From Solobacterium sp. (lineage in GTDB: Bacteria; Bacillota_I; Bacilli_A; Erysipelotrichales; Erysipelotrichaceae), in NCBI GenBank assembly GCA_017543025.1, contig JAFYGX010000135.1, positions 1-7,892 of the forward strand: DNA of 7,892 bases, written 5' to 3'. A program made the position numbers and the translations under genes. Positions 1 to 6,267 of this stretch are shown here, one piece after another; position 1 is the first letter of the stretch, and each line of letters opens with the position of its first letter. Below the pieces are notes generated by a model. That model saw only the letters and a program-made list of their open reading frames with translations. It made no database searches and was not told the origin of the DNA.

Positions 1-1251
1 CGCATTTCTGCCGGAACAGTGAATCGTACCGGCAGGAATCAGAAAATGGTCATGTTTCCGTGCCGGAATCTTATTGACAAATTTTTCCGCGTCAAAGAAG
101 CCGGTCTTCTCTGATCTGCGAAGTTCTTCCAGCATCTGTTCCGGATCGGTTCCCGTTTTAACGCCAAGATATACGCAGGCGTCTTCTTTCGCATCGAGCA
201 GATAATAACTTTCATCCTGGGTATAAGCCATCCCGAACGTGCGGCGGATATATTCCGTGATCGGATGAACCTGAAGGCTCAGATTCTGTCCCTCCATCGT
301 ATCCAGAAAATCAAAGCGAATCGGAAACTCGGCTCCGAACCGGGTGAAATTCTTGATTCCCAGCAGATCGACCGGCCGGTAGAGAGTCAGGTCCATAGCC
401 GGAATCTCCACATCCGTATCGCCATATCTCAGCAGCACCGAATTCTCTTCCGGCACGCCGTCAAACGACCATGCATAGTTCGGCTGATCATTGTCCAGGC
501 CGCAGACATCCTTCATCCACTGTCCGCCCCATACGCCCGGATCAAAATACGGCACCAGGCGGAACGGCTGCGATACGGCTTTCCGCATTCCGGCACGCCA
601 CTGGCTGCCGGTGATCATCTTCGGATCATCCGCCCGGTTGGTGTCAACCAGAAAATCGACCTTCTCAAACAGATCGTTTTTCAGCCGGTCAGCCATGCGC
701 CATTCCACAAAAAACCCGCGCTTGTATTTACGCAGAATATCTTCCCCGGTATTTGAGCATTTGTAATTGCCCATACCGGCCCGGTAGCGCAGCTGAATCT
801 CCCAGCGGGCAAGATCAAACAGCAGACACATATCGCCTGAACCAAACAGTGAAGCCCCCAAGCCGTAAATCAGAATCAGACCATCCGTGCTGAGAATCGC
901 TCTTGCCGCTTCATCCATCGCACCTTCCTTCATGAATGTCTCAACTGACCCGCTGTACATACGGCCAAATACCCGGTCATCGGTCAGCCAGGGCTTCATT
1001 TTTTCACTCAGTGCTTCTTCGTCGAGATACAGTTCCTTCATCTCGATCAGAAGATCCGGTTTCAGCCGCATCAGCTGCGGAAGAATTTCTTCATCCCGCA
1101 CGCCGGGATACGTCTCGGCAACCACAACCTTGCGGCAAAATGCTTTCTTTTCCAGTCTGTTCTTCAGTTCCGCAATAATACTGTCATATCCGCGGAATAC
1201 CGCAGAATCCCCCGGTACATCAATATGGGGAAAACGATCATAACTGCTCAT
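1..1251 (-). CDS. Class I mannose-6-phosphate isomerase, long form (C-terminus outside window)
   Basis: 417 codons are open from the ATG at 1251 to the window edge; I translated them by hand and found no stop. Residues about 225-417 are the cupin-type phosphomannose isomerase core (mannose-6-P to fructose-6-P, cytoplasmic). The zinc ligands are visible: Q327 and H329 in SLQVHP, E347 in QDESYYLLDA, and H411 in IPAGTIHCSG. Residues about 1-215 are an extra N-terminal domain typical of the long (roughly 590-residue, from memory) Firmicutes/Bacteroidetes form; I see no Walker A GKS/GKT motif in it, so its role is unknown. About 170 residues are missing off the left edge. The start fits the family (MSSYDRFP...) and has AAAGG nine bases upstream, inside the end of the preceding gene. 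It overlaps that gene by 14 bases, suggesting translational coupling. Family assignment is secure; the physiological substrate is inferred. Confidence 0.9.
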   Translation of the reverse strand, partial: MSSYDRFPHIDVPGDSAVFRGYDSIIAELKNRLEKKAFCRKVVVAETYPGVRDEEILPQLMRLKPDLLIEMKELYLDEEALSEKMKPWLTDDRVFGRMYSGSVETFMKEGAMDEAARAILSTDGLILIYGLGASLFGSGDMCLLFDLARWEIQLRYRAGMGNYKCSNTGEDILRKYKRGFFVEWRMADRLKNDLFEKVDFLVDTNRADDPKMITGSQWRAGMRKAVSQPFRLVPYFDPGVWGGQWMKDVCGLDNDQPNYAWSFDGVPEENSVLLRYGDTDVEIPAMDLTLYRPVDLLGIKNFTRFGAEFPIRFDFLDTMEGQNLSLQVHPITEYIRRTFGMAYTQDESYYLLDAKEDACVYLGVKTGTDPEQMLEELRRSEKTGFFDAEKFVNKIPARKHDHFLIPAGTIHCSGRNA

Positions 1252-2740
1252 AAGGAATTACCTTTATCTCATTCTCTTTCCGGAATACACGGAAGCCAAA
1301 CGGCTGTTCTTCCACTGCCTGATAATTGTGTCCGGCGCTCGGCGGCCATACCGCCCTCACCTTCAGAGGTTCTTCTCCGGTGTTGATCAGCCGATGTGCG
1401 AGATTCCCCCGGATATGATGCACACTGCCCGGAAATACCGCTTCACACCACGTTCTGCCGTCATGATCCATCAGCATCAGCAGTCCCGCTCCGCTTTCAC
1501 CGGCATAAATTTCCTCACAGGTCTCATCTGTATGCCAGTGTCCTTTTGTAAATGCGCATTCTCCGTTGATCAGAACGGGATACAGCGTAGTCAGCCCATA
1601 GGACAGCGATCCGCTCACTTCCGGGTCTCCGTCATCACACTGCACTTCATACAGCACGGTATCCGGATCAGCCCCCGTCACATCTCTGAAATAACCCGCA
1701 AGATCCTTCAGCTTCTTCACGCCCCTGCTGAGGGATACGCCTTCAGATATCATCGAAAAATCCTGATTATATGCCGGTGATTCTGTCCGCATCACTCCAT
1801 GCGGACGCGGCGTACCGACAAGAATCCGGCATCTGCCCTTCAGTATCAGATCCCCGCATTCTGCCGGCAGAAATACCGATTCGGTATAATGCAGAATTCC
1901 GCAGTCTTCTCCATCCATCGTCATATGTGCTTCGCCTTTGACGCAGGAGAGTGTCCGGAAACTTTCCTTCCAGGAAAACAGAGTGAATTCTCCGTCAATA
2001 TCGATCAGATCAACCGTATATTCCGGGAATTCAGCCACCCGTTTTTTCTTCGGCGAAAACTCATCTGTGCGGATGCGGATTCCTTTCTGGCCGCACACGA
2101 CAGTATCCAGGCTTTCCGCAAGCTGCAGCGCCCGTTCGTTTCCATTCGCGTCCTTCCGGTGGTAGTCATAGAAACGGTAGGTGACATTGGAATTGGTTCC
2201 GATCTCAAGTGCCAGGATCCCTGCGCCAAGCGCATGCAGCGTGCCGGAAGGCACGAGGATAAAGTCTCCTTCCTGAACCGGCATATGCGTCAGATGGTCT
2301 TCAATCGTTCCGGTTTCGATTGCCTCAGCGATCTGTTCTCTGTTCTGAAAATCCGAACCTGCGACAAGCGAAGCCCCTTTATCCGCATCGAGTATGTACC
2401 AGCTTTCGGTTTTTCCGTGATCATCCGAATGTGTGCGTGCATACCGTTCGCCCGGATGAACCTGTACGGAAAGTGCATCCTTTGCGTCAAGAAATGCACA
2501 CCGCAGCAGGTCCGCTTCCTCCACGCCCGGTCCAAGTACCGCTTCTTTCTGTTCTTCAATCAGTGACGCAAGCGTGCGCCCTTCAAAATCGCCGTCCTGA
2601 ATCACGGACTGGGCATACGGATGTACGCTGATCTCCCAGACCGTACCTTCACCGCACGCTTCACGGCCGCGAATCTTCGCAAGCCGGTTTCCTGCCCAGA
2701 TCGTCTTATCGTATATCGGTACCAGTCGAATCGGCTTCAT
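1238..2740 (-). CDS. manA: Fused mannose-6-phosphate isomerase and cupin-type glucose-6-phosphate isomerase
   Basis: 500 residues, two enzymes in one chain. Residues 1-315 match a full-length class I ManA of the Bacillus type, with zinc ligands Q93 and H95 (SVQVHP), E112 (GKTESWYILDA) and H169 (VPSGTLHALG). Residues about 325-488 match the cupin phosphoglucose isomerase known from Archaea such as Pyrococcus. The metal ligands are H401 and H403 (KGHWH), E410 (CEEIY) and H449 (LAHRLIN), followed by the family's AGHNY. Both active sites look intact, so the protein should convert mannose-6-P to fructose-6-P and fructose-6-P to glucose-6-P in the cytoplasm. The ATG overlaps the stop of the upstream GntR gene as ATGA, and GGGGAGGAG lies five bases ahead of it. 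The end overlaps the next isomerase gene by 14 bases. The domain assignment is strong; bifunctionality is inferred. Confidence 0.92.
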   Translation of the reverse strand: MKPIRLVPIYDKTIWAGNRLAKIRGREACGEGTVWEISVHPYAQSVIQDGDFEGRTLASLIEEQKEAVLGPGVEEADLLRCAFLDAKDALSVQVHPGERYARTHSDDHGKTESWYILDADKGASLVAGSDFQNREQIAEAIETGTIEDHLTHMPVQEGDFILVPSGTLHALGAGILALEIGTNSNVTYRFYDYHRKDANGNERALQLAESLDTVVCGQKGIRIRTDEFSPKKKRVAEFPEYTVDLIDIDGEFTLFSWKESFRTLSCVKGEAHMTMDGEDCGILHYTESVFLPAECGDLILKGRCRILVGTPRPHGVMRTESPAYNQDFSMISEGVSLSRGVKKLKDLAGYFRDVTGADPDTVLYEVQCDDGDPEVSGSLSYGLTTLYPVLINGECAFTKGHWHTDETCEEIYAGESGAGLLMLMDHDGRTWCEAVFPGSVHHIRGNLAHRLINTGEEPLKVRAVWPPSAGHNYQAVEEQPFGFRVFRKENEIKVIPYEQL

Positions 2741-3480
2741 TGCGTCTCCTCCCCTGTTCTGGAATCACCCTTAACAAACACTTCATAATCATCCGCAAGA
2801 TACAGCGAATCGGTATACTCGATCGGTACAGTGCCATGATAGCCTTTGCGGACGCGCCGGATCAGAGCACAGTCTTCCTCCGCATTGAACAGTTCCTTCT
2901 GTTCTTCCGACGCAATCATCGCAGTGATCGTTTCCTCGAAACGATCAATCGGATAGCCTGTCTTCCGAATCGTCTCATACATGGATCCGCTGAAATCGTT
3001 CTGATCGTCCAGCATCAGCACCGGACTCAATCTGTGCGTATAATATACGACGCGATGTCCTTCCAGACACGACTCACGGGTGATCGTCAGAAGCGGATAA
3101 TTGCAGGAAACTCCGAAGTACTTTGCCGCTGAAGGATTATCCGCCCGGAATTCCACCGAAACCAGCCGGCGGTCCTTCTGATGATTATGCTCTGCACCCC
3201 GGATACTCATATGAACGGAAGTGGAAATCCGTTCTTTCGTGCTCCGGATGGTTGTTCCGCTGCCGCGTCTGCGCTGAATCAGCCCTTCCTGCATCAGGCT
3301 GTTCATGGCCTTACGGATCGTAATCCGTGATACCCCGAATTCCTTCATCAGATCCGCCTCTGTCGGAAGAACCGAATCCACATCATACCGGCCTGTTTCA
3401 ATTCTGTTCTTCAGAATGTCATAAATCTGACTCCAGAGCGGCTTCTCCCCGCTTCCTGTTTTTAAACCGTCATTCACCAT
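2737..3480 (-). CDS. GntR-family (HutC subfamily) transcriptional regulator
   Basis: 247 residues. Residues about 14-78 are a GntR winged helix-turn-helix; the recognition region reads LPTEADLMKEFGVSRITIRK and is followed by the wing RRRGSGTTI. Residues about 100-238 fit a UTRA ligand-binding domain, which in this subfamily usually senses a sugar phosphate or another small metabolite. The ATG at 3480 has AGAGG eight bases upstream. It is the first gene of the minus-strand cluster and shares an ATGA overlap with the isomerase fusion, so it most likely represses its own operon, with a hexose phosphate such as mannose-6-P as a plausible effector. The family call is firm; ligand and targets are inferred from context. 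A palindrome in the upstream region is a candidate binding site. Confidence 0.93.
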   Translation of the reverse strand: MVNDGLKTGSGEKPLWSQIYDILKNRIETGRYDVDSVLPTEADLMKEFGVSRITIRKAMNSLMQEGLIQRRRGSGTTIRSTKERISTSVHMSIRGAEHNHQKDRRLVSVEFRADNPSAAKYFGVSCNYPLLTITRESCLEGHRVVYYTHRLSPVLMLDDQNDFSGSMYETIRKTGYPIDRFEETITAMIASEEQKELFNAEEDCALIRRVRKGYHGTVPIEYTDSLYLADDYEVFVKGDSRTGEETQ

Positions 3481-3527
3481 CAGCTCTACCTCTTTAATTT
3501 ACTCCTGTTTATTCCGTTCAACAAATA

Positions 3528-3556
3528 CTTATCATCTTAATGTCATAACATTTTAA
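3528..3556 (-). promoter_or_regulatory. Candidate promoter of the GntR-isomerase operon
   Basis: On the minus strand TTAAAA (3556-3551) and GATAAG (3533-3528) are separated by 17 bases. Each matches the sigma-A consensus at four of six positions. The predicted start of transcription lies about 40 bases before the GntR ATG. The match is modest, and the placement is supported mainly by the palindrome filling the spacer. Confidence 0.35.
3539..3552. promoter_or_regulatory. Candidate GntR operator palindrome
   Basis: AATGTCATAACATT is an inverted repeat with perfect five-base arms around CATA. Flanking CTTAA and TTAAG extend the symmetry with a two-base offset. Its size and TGT...ACA symmetry suit a dimeric GntR protein, and it lies between the proposed -35 and -10 boxes of the operon that starts with a GntR gene. 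The palindrome is seen directly; its role as operator is inferred. Confidence 0.4.
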
Positions 3557-3572
3557 GAAGTTGCCCCAAACA

Positions 3573-3601
3573 TACACATCTTCTTCATTTCCCATTACAA
3601 T
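3573..3601 (+). promoter_or_regulatory. Candidate promoter of the phosphodiesterase gene
   Basis: TACACA (3573-3578) and TACAAT (3596-3601) are spaced by 17 bases, matching the consensus at four and five of six positions. The predicted transcript starts near 3608, leaving a short leader with AGGAGG at 3615-3620 only four bases before the ATG. Confidence 0.4.
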
Positions 3602-3624
3602 GAGATTCAGACACAGGAGGCTGT

Positions 3625-4167
3625 ATGAACTATCTTGTAATCTCAGATCTGCACGGAAGCGTGCAGGGTGCAGAACTGTTTGAAGCCGCATATGAACTTC
3701 ATCTCCCGGATGCAATTCTGTTTCTCGGCGATGCGCTGTATCACGGCCCTCGCAATGATCTGCCGGCAGAATATGCACCGAAGCGGGTAATTCCCATCCT
3801 GAATGCGCATGCGGAAAAAATCATTGCGGTAAGAGGAAACTGTGACGCTGAAGTCGATCAGATGGTACTGGGGTTCCCTCTGACTGCCGACTACTGTGAG
3901 TTTTACCTTGGCAGCAGGAAAGTATTTATGACACACGGCCATGTGTATGGTCCGGTTCGCATCCCCGCACTTCCATCCGGCAGTATCCTTCTGTACGGAC
4001 ATACCCATATTCCGGCTGCGGAATCCTTTGACGGCATTCTGCATCTCAATCCCGGCAGTCTGTCCATCCCGAAAAGCGGTCATCCTGCCAGCTACGGAAT
4101 TCTTGAAGAAACCGGCTTTACCGTATTTGATTCCGGTCATCATCCTTATCTTCAGCTTGAATTCTGA
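3625..4167 (+). CDS. yfcE: YfcE-type metallophosphodiesterase
   Basis: 180 residues, the usual length for YfcE/MJ0936 phosphodiesterases, which use two metal ions to cleave artificial phosphodiesters in vitro and whose natural substrate is unsettled. All family motifs are present in order: SDLHG (D8, H10), GDALYHGPRN (D36), GNCDAEVDQ (N72), THGH (H104, H106), GHTHIP (H126, H128) and NPGS near 142-145. There is no signal peptide or membrane segment, so it is cytoplasmic. The start is fixed by AGGAGG four bases upstream. It is transcribed divergently from the GntR operon and convergently to putP, so it is probably monocistronic. Nothing ties it functionally to its neighbours. It appears intact. 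Confidence 0.93.
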   Translation: MNYLVISDLHGSVQGAELFEAAYELHLPDAILFLGDALYHGPRNDLPAEYAPKRVIPILNAHAEKIIAVRGNCDAEVDQMVLGFPLTADYCEFYLGSRKVFMTHGHVYGPVRIPALPSGSILLYGHTHIPAAESFDGILHLNPGSLSIPKSGHPASYGILEETGFTVFDSGHHPYLQLEF

Positions 4168-4199
4168 GCATACGAACAGCCAGTTTCCTTCCGAAAGCA

Positions 4200-4232
4200 A
4201 AAACATGAGACAGTTGATCTGTCCCATGTTTT
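4200..4232. terminator. Bidirectional intrinsic terminator between yfcE and putP
   Basis: A 14-bp stem (4200-4213 with 4219-4232, one A/C mismatch at 4208/4224) closes a five-base TTGAT loop. The arms are A-rich on the left and T-rich on the right, so each strand shows a stem followed by a T run. It lies 33 bases after the yfcE stop and 13 bases after the putP stop, and can end both convergent transcripts. Confidence 0.85.
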
Positions 4233-4244
4233 ATTTCGCATGCA

Positions 4245-5780
4245 TTATTTTGTTTCTTCCGTAACTTCTTCAAATTCTCTGACAATTTCCTGAGAAGGCT
4301 CCGGCGTCACAAGACTGACAATCACATTCATCGCAAGGGCGATCAGGAATGCCGGAAGAAGCTCGTAGATGTCAAGCGGGCCGCCGATCGGCCGGACAAG
4401 GAACTTCCAGATGAAGATCATCAGTCCACCGCAAATCATACCGGCAAGCGCTCCCTGCCGGTTGGAACGCTTCCAGAACAGCGCCAGCAGAACAACCGGT
4501 CCGAAGCTTGCGCCAAATCCTGCCCAGGCAAACGAGACGATGCGGAACACAGAGGAGGTGCTGTCCCAGGCAAATACGACACCGACGAATGCGATGACAA
4601 CCAGTGTAATGCGGGAAACCAGCAGGGTCTTCTTCGCATCCATCTCGATACGGAGCACATCAGAAAACAGGTCCCTGGAGACTGCAGAGCTTGCGGTAAG
4701 CAGCTGTGAATCTGCAGTCGACATCATTGAAGCAAGAATTCCAGCCAGTACGACGCCGGCAACCAGCGCCGCCAGGAAGCCGTTACTCGCCAGCAATGTC
4801 GCAAAGCGTACGATTACGGTTTCCGATTCCGAGCCCTGCAGCGAAGCGATCGCACCGTTTGCAGAAGCGGCGTTTCCGACAATTCCGATAAAGATGGAAA
4901 CAGACATGGAAATAATTACCCAGATGGTTCCGACACGACGGGAAATGGAAAGCTTGTTTTCATCTTCAATTGCCATGAATCGAAGCAGAATATGCGGCAT
5001 GCCGAAGTAACCAAGTCCCCACGCCATTGTAGAGAGAATCGTAATCGCTCCATAAGGGGCAGCACCGCCTGTTGCCGCATCATGAATCTTCGTCAGGCTG
5101 AGATACCCTGCGAGATTCCTTGCGTTATTCATAACTGCATTCATACCGCCGGCACTCCGGATACCGAAGAACATGATGACAACCAGCGCCACTGTCATGA
5201 CGATCGACTGAATCAGGTCGGTAATACTGACAGCCATGAACCCGCCCATTGCAGTATAGGCAATGATCACAACTGCACTGATGATCATCGCGACATGATA
5301 GTCAGCGTTGAATAAAGTTGAAAACAGCTTCCCGCATGCCGCGAAACCGGAAGCGGTATACGGCACGAAGAATACGACAATCACGATTGCCGCAGTCATT
5401 GTCAGAATATGTTTCTGATCCCGGTAACGGTTTGAGAAAAACTCCGGTACGGTGATCGAATCTGTCTTCGCAGTATAAACACGAAGTTTCTTTGCGACAA
5501 TCAGCCAGTTGAAATACGTCCCGACCGCAAGTCCGATCGCAGTCCACGCAGCGTCTGCGACGCCTGTAAGATAAGCAACTCCCGGCAGCCCCATCAGCAG
5601 CCAGCTGCTCATATCAGAAGCTTCCGCACTCATCGCTGCCGCAAGCGGACCGAGTCGTCTTCCGCCAAGATAAAACTCATTGATCGTTTCCATCTTTTTG
5701 GAAAACCGCCAGCCGATATATAGCATGCCTCCAAGATAGACAACGATTGCGGCAATAATACCGATAACACCTGATGTCAT
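4245..5780 (-). CDS. putP: Sodium/proline symporter PutP (SSS family)
   Basis: 511 residues from the ATG at 5780; PutP proteins are usually about 500. It is a multi-pass membrane transporter taking up proline with Na+. Signature segments match E. coli PutP: SAEASDMSSWLLMGLPG near 51-67 (D56 aligns with the Na+-site aspartate) and ASMMSTADSQLL near 350-361 (S354, T355 align with the Na+-binding Ser-Thr). The C-terminal tail is short, acidic and cytoplasmic. I chose the ATG at 5780 because AAGGGGG lies eight bases upstream; an in-frame TTG at 5798 is part of the leader. The upstream proline-specific T-box independently supports proline as substrate. The gene ends beside a shared terminator with yfcE. 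It is intact, and transport of proline is likely but not proven by sequence. Confidence 0.95.
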   Translation of the reverse strand: MTSGVIGIIAAIVVYLGGMLYIGWRFSKKMETINEFYLGGRRLGPLAAAMSAEASDMSSWLLMGLPGVAYLTGVADAAWTAIGLAVGTYFNWLIVAKKLRVYTAKTDSITVPEFFSNRYRDQKHILTMTAAIVIVVFFVPYTASGFAACGKLFSTLFNADYHVAMIISAVVIIAYTAMGGFMAVSITDLIQSIVMTVALVVIMFFGIRSAGGMNAVMNNARNLAGYLSLTKIHDAATGGAAPYGAITILSTMAWGLGYFGMPHILLRFMAIEDENKLSISRRVGTIWVIISMSVSIFIGIVGNAASANGAIASLQGSESETVIVRFATLLASNGFLAALVAGVVLAGILASMMSTADSQLLTASSAVSRDLFSDVLRIEMDAKKTLLVSRITLVVIAFVGVVFAWDSTSSVFRIVSFAWAGFGASFGPVVLLALFWKRSNRQGALAGMICGGLMIFIWKFLVRPIGGPLDIYELLPAFLIALAMNVIVSLVTPEPSQEIVREFEEVTEETK

Positions 5781-5799
5781 AAATGCATCCCCCTTCAAT

Positions 5800-5824
5800 A
5801 AAAAACCGCCTCGCTCAGAGACGG
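5800..5824 (-). terminator. Regulated terminator of the putP T-box
   Basis: On the minus strand CCGTCTC (5824-5818), loop TGAGC and GAGGCGG (5812-5806) form a seven-base-pair stem with one G-U pair, followed directly by six T (5805-5800). It lies seven bases after the T-box core and just before the putP ribosome binding site, the standard position for the alternative to the antiterminator. Confidence 0.92.
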
Positions 5825-6030
5825 AGTATTCCGCGGTACCACACTGATTGCCAGCGCGTTTCCGCTGACCCCTTGACCGTTAACGCAGGCGGCGTTCTTC
5901 CATACAGCATTTCTGTTTCCGGAAGACTTCTCCCAGACCGGTTCCCTGCATTCCTCACCGCCGGGCTTCCACCCTCCCCGGCTCGCTTGCATGCTTTCCT
6001 GCAGGTACTGCTTCTGTTCACTGAATTTCG
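5800..6030 (-). promoter_or_regulatory. T-box riboswitch, proline specifier (CCG), controlling putP
   Basis: The leader carries the T-box core AGTGTGGTACCGCG (5845-5832), whose TGGT should pair with the A-C-C-A end of uncharged tRNA. Stem I spans about 6016-5934. The lower helix is CAGA/TCTG, and the specifier loop has AGCAGTA (6012-6006) opposite GAACCGG (5944-5938), with the helix CCTGC/GCAGG above. The usual GAA precedes the specifier CCG (5941-5939) and a purine follows, so it reads tRNA-Pro. The distal arm contains GGGTGGAAG. Further hairpins lie at 5926-5896, 5896-5882 and 5867-5852, then a terminator. Uncharged tRNA-Pro should favour antitermination and putP expression. The motif and specifier are read directly; the 5' end is predicted from the promoter. 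Confidence 0.95.
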
Positions 6031-6036
6031 TTTTTT

Positions 6037-6065
6037 ACTGTAAAGGATGGTCTGAAAAATGTCAA
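6037..6065 (-). promoter_or_regulatory. Promoter of the T-box/putP transcript
   Basis: A perfect TTGACA (6065-6060) and TACAGT (6042-6037, four of six) are spaced by exactly 17 bases. The predicted start near 6030 is about 14 bases before Stem I of the T-box, as expected for such leaders. Confidence 0.8.
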
Positions 6066-6122
6066 TCAATTTTCTGAAACCGGTTACCTTGATTTCCCCT
6101 GATAAAAGTATAACCACCACAG

Positions 6123-6132
6123 TAACTACACC
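6123..6132 (+). repeat. Candidate left inverted repeat of the insertion sequence
   Basis: TAACTACACC is the exact reverse complement of 7860-7869. Ten bases is short but within the range of IS terminal repeats. A weaker alternative is TATAACCACCAC at about 6110-6121, which matches the same right-end region at nine of twelve positions. Confidence 0.45.
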
Positions 6133-6148
6133 ACAATCTTAGAACACC

Positions 6149-6184
6149 AAACGCGTTGAAAACCGCATAATCAACGTGTTTTTT
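6149..6184 (+). terminator. Intrinsic terminator inside the left end of the insertion sequence
   Basis: AAACGCGTTGA (6149-6159) pairs with TCAACGTGTTT (6171-6181) through eleven base pairs including one G-U, around an eleven-base loop, and T continues to 6184. It faces inward ahead of the transposase promoter, so it should stop transcripts entering from the left flank. The large loop makes it weaker than a textbook terminator. Confidence 0.6.
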
Positions 6185-6218
6185 GTGATTTACCCTTCCA
6201 TCATATGGCCTCTTTGGT

Positions 6219-6224
6219 TATAAT
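6219..6224 (+). promoter_or_regulatory. -10 element of the transposase promoter
   Basis: A perfect TATAAT lies 44 bases before the transposase ATG. No good -35 is present at 16-18 bases (TTCCAT at 6196-6201 is the nearest), so the promoter is probably weak, as is common for transposases. The start would fall near 6231, within the left arm of the following hairpin. Confidence 0.45.
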
Positions 6225-6226
6225 GC

Positions 6227-6255
6227 GGTTATAGATTTAATTGAAATCTATAACC
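6227..6255 (+). promoter_or_regulatory. Hairpin directly upstream of the transposase ribosome binding site
   Basis: GGTTATAGATTT (6227-6238) and AAATCTATAACC (6244-6255) are perfect 12-bp complements around the five-base loop AATTG. The right arm ends two bases before the AGGAGG at 6258-6263. A read-through transcript would contain the entire hairpin, while one started at the -10 box just upstream would lack part of the left arm. A translational block on read-through RNA is inferred. Confidence 0.55.
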
Positions 6256-6267
6256 ACAGGAGGGCCT

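Noticed and set aside
265..1243. Several plus-strand open frames of 80-163 codons opposite the long isomerase
   Set aside because: The minus strand encodes a clear family member throughout. The frames are antisense shadows.
1799..2566. Plus-strand 255-codon open frame opposite the isomerase fusion
   Set aside because: It is antisense to a gene with two recognisable enzyme domains, its own translation resembles no family I know, and no ribosome site stands out.
5781..5798. In-frame TTG at 5798 as the putP start (six extra residues)
   Set aside because: It overlaps the ribosome binding site AAGGGGG and abuts the leader terminator's T run. The ATG at 5780 has correct spacing and matches PutP N-termini.
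6078..6086. AACCGGTT palindrome upstream of the putP -35 box
   Set aside because: An eight-base palindrome is expected by chance at this scale and nothing links it to a regulator.
5783..6120. Short open frames on both strands across 5783-6120
   Set aside because: The region is a structured T-box leader with promoter and terminator. The translations are low in recognisable features and no start has a convincing ribosome site.
6108..6121. TATAACCACCAC as an alternative left end of the insertion sequence
   Set aside because: It matches the right-end region at only nine of twelve positions, against ten of ten for TAACTACACC. It is kept only as a secondary possibility.
6241..6267. In-frame TTG at 6241 as the transposase start
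   Set aside because: It lies in the loop and right arm of the 12-bp hairpin and has no ribosome binding site, whereas the ATG at 6268 has AGGAGG four bases upstream.
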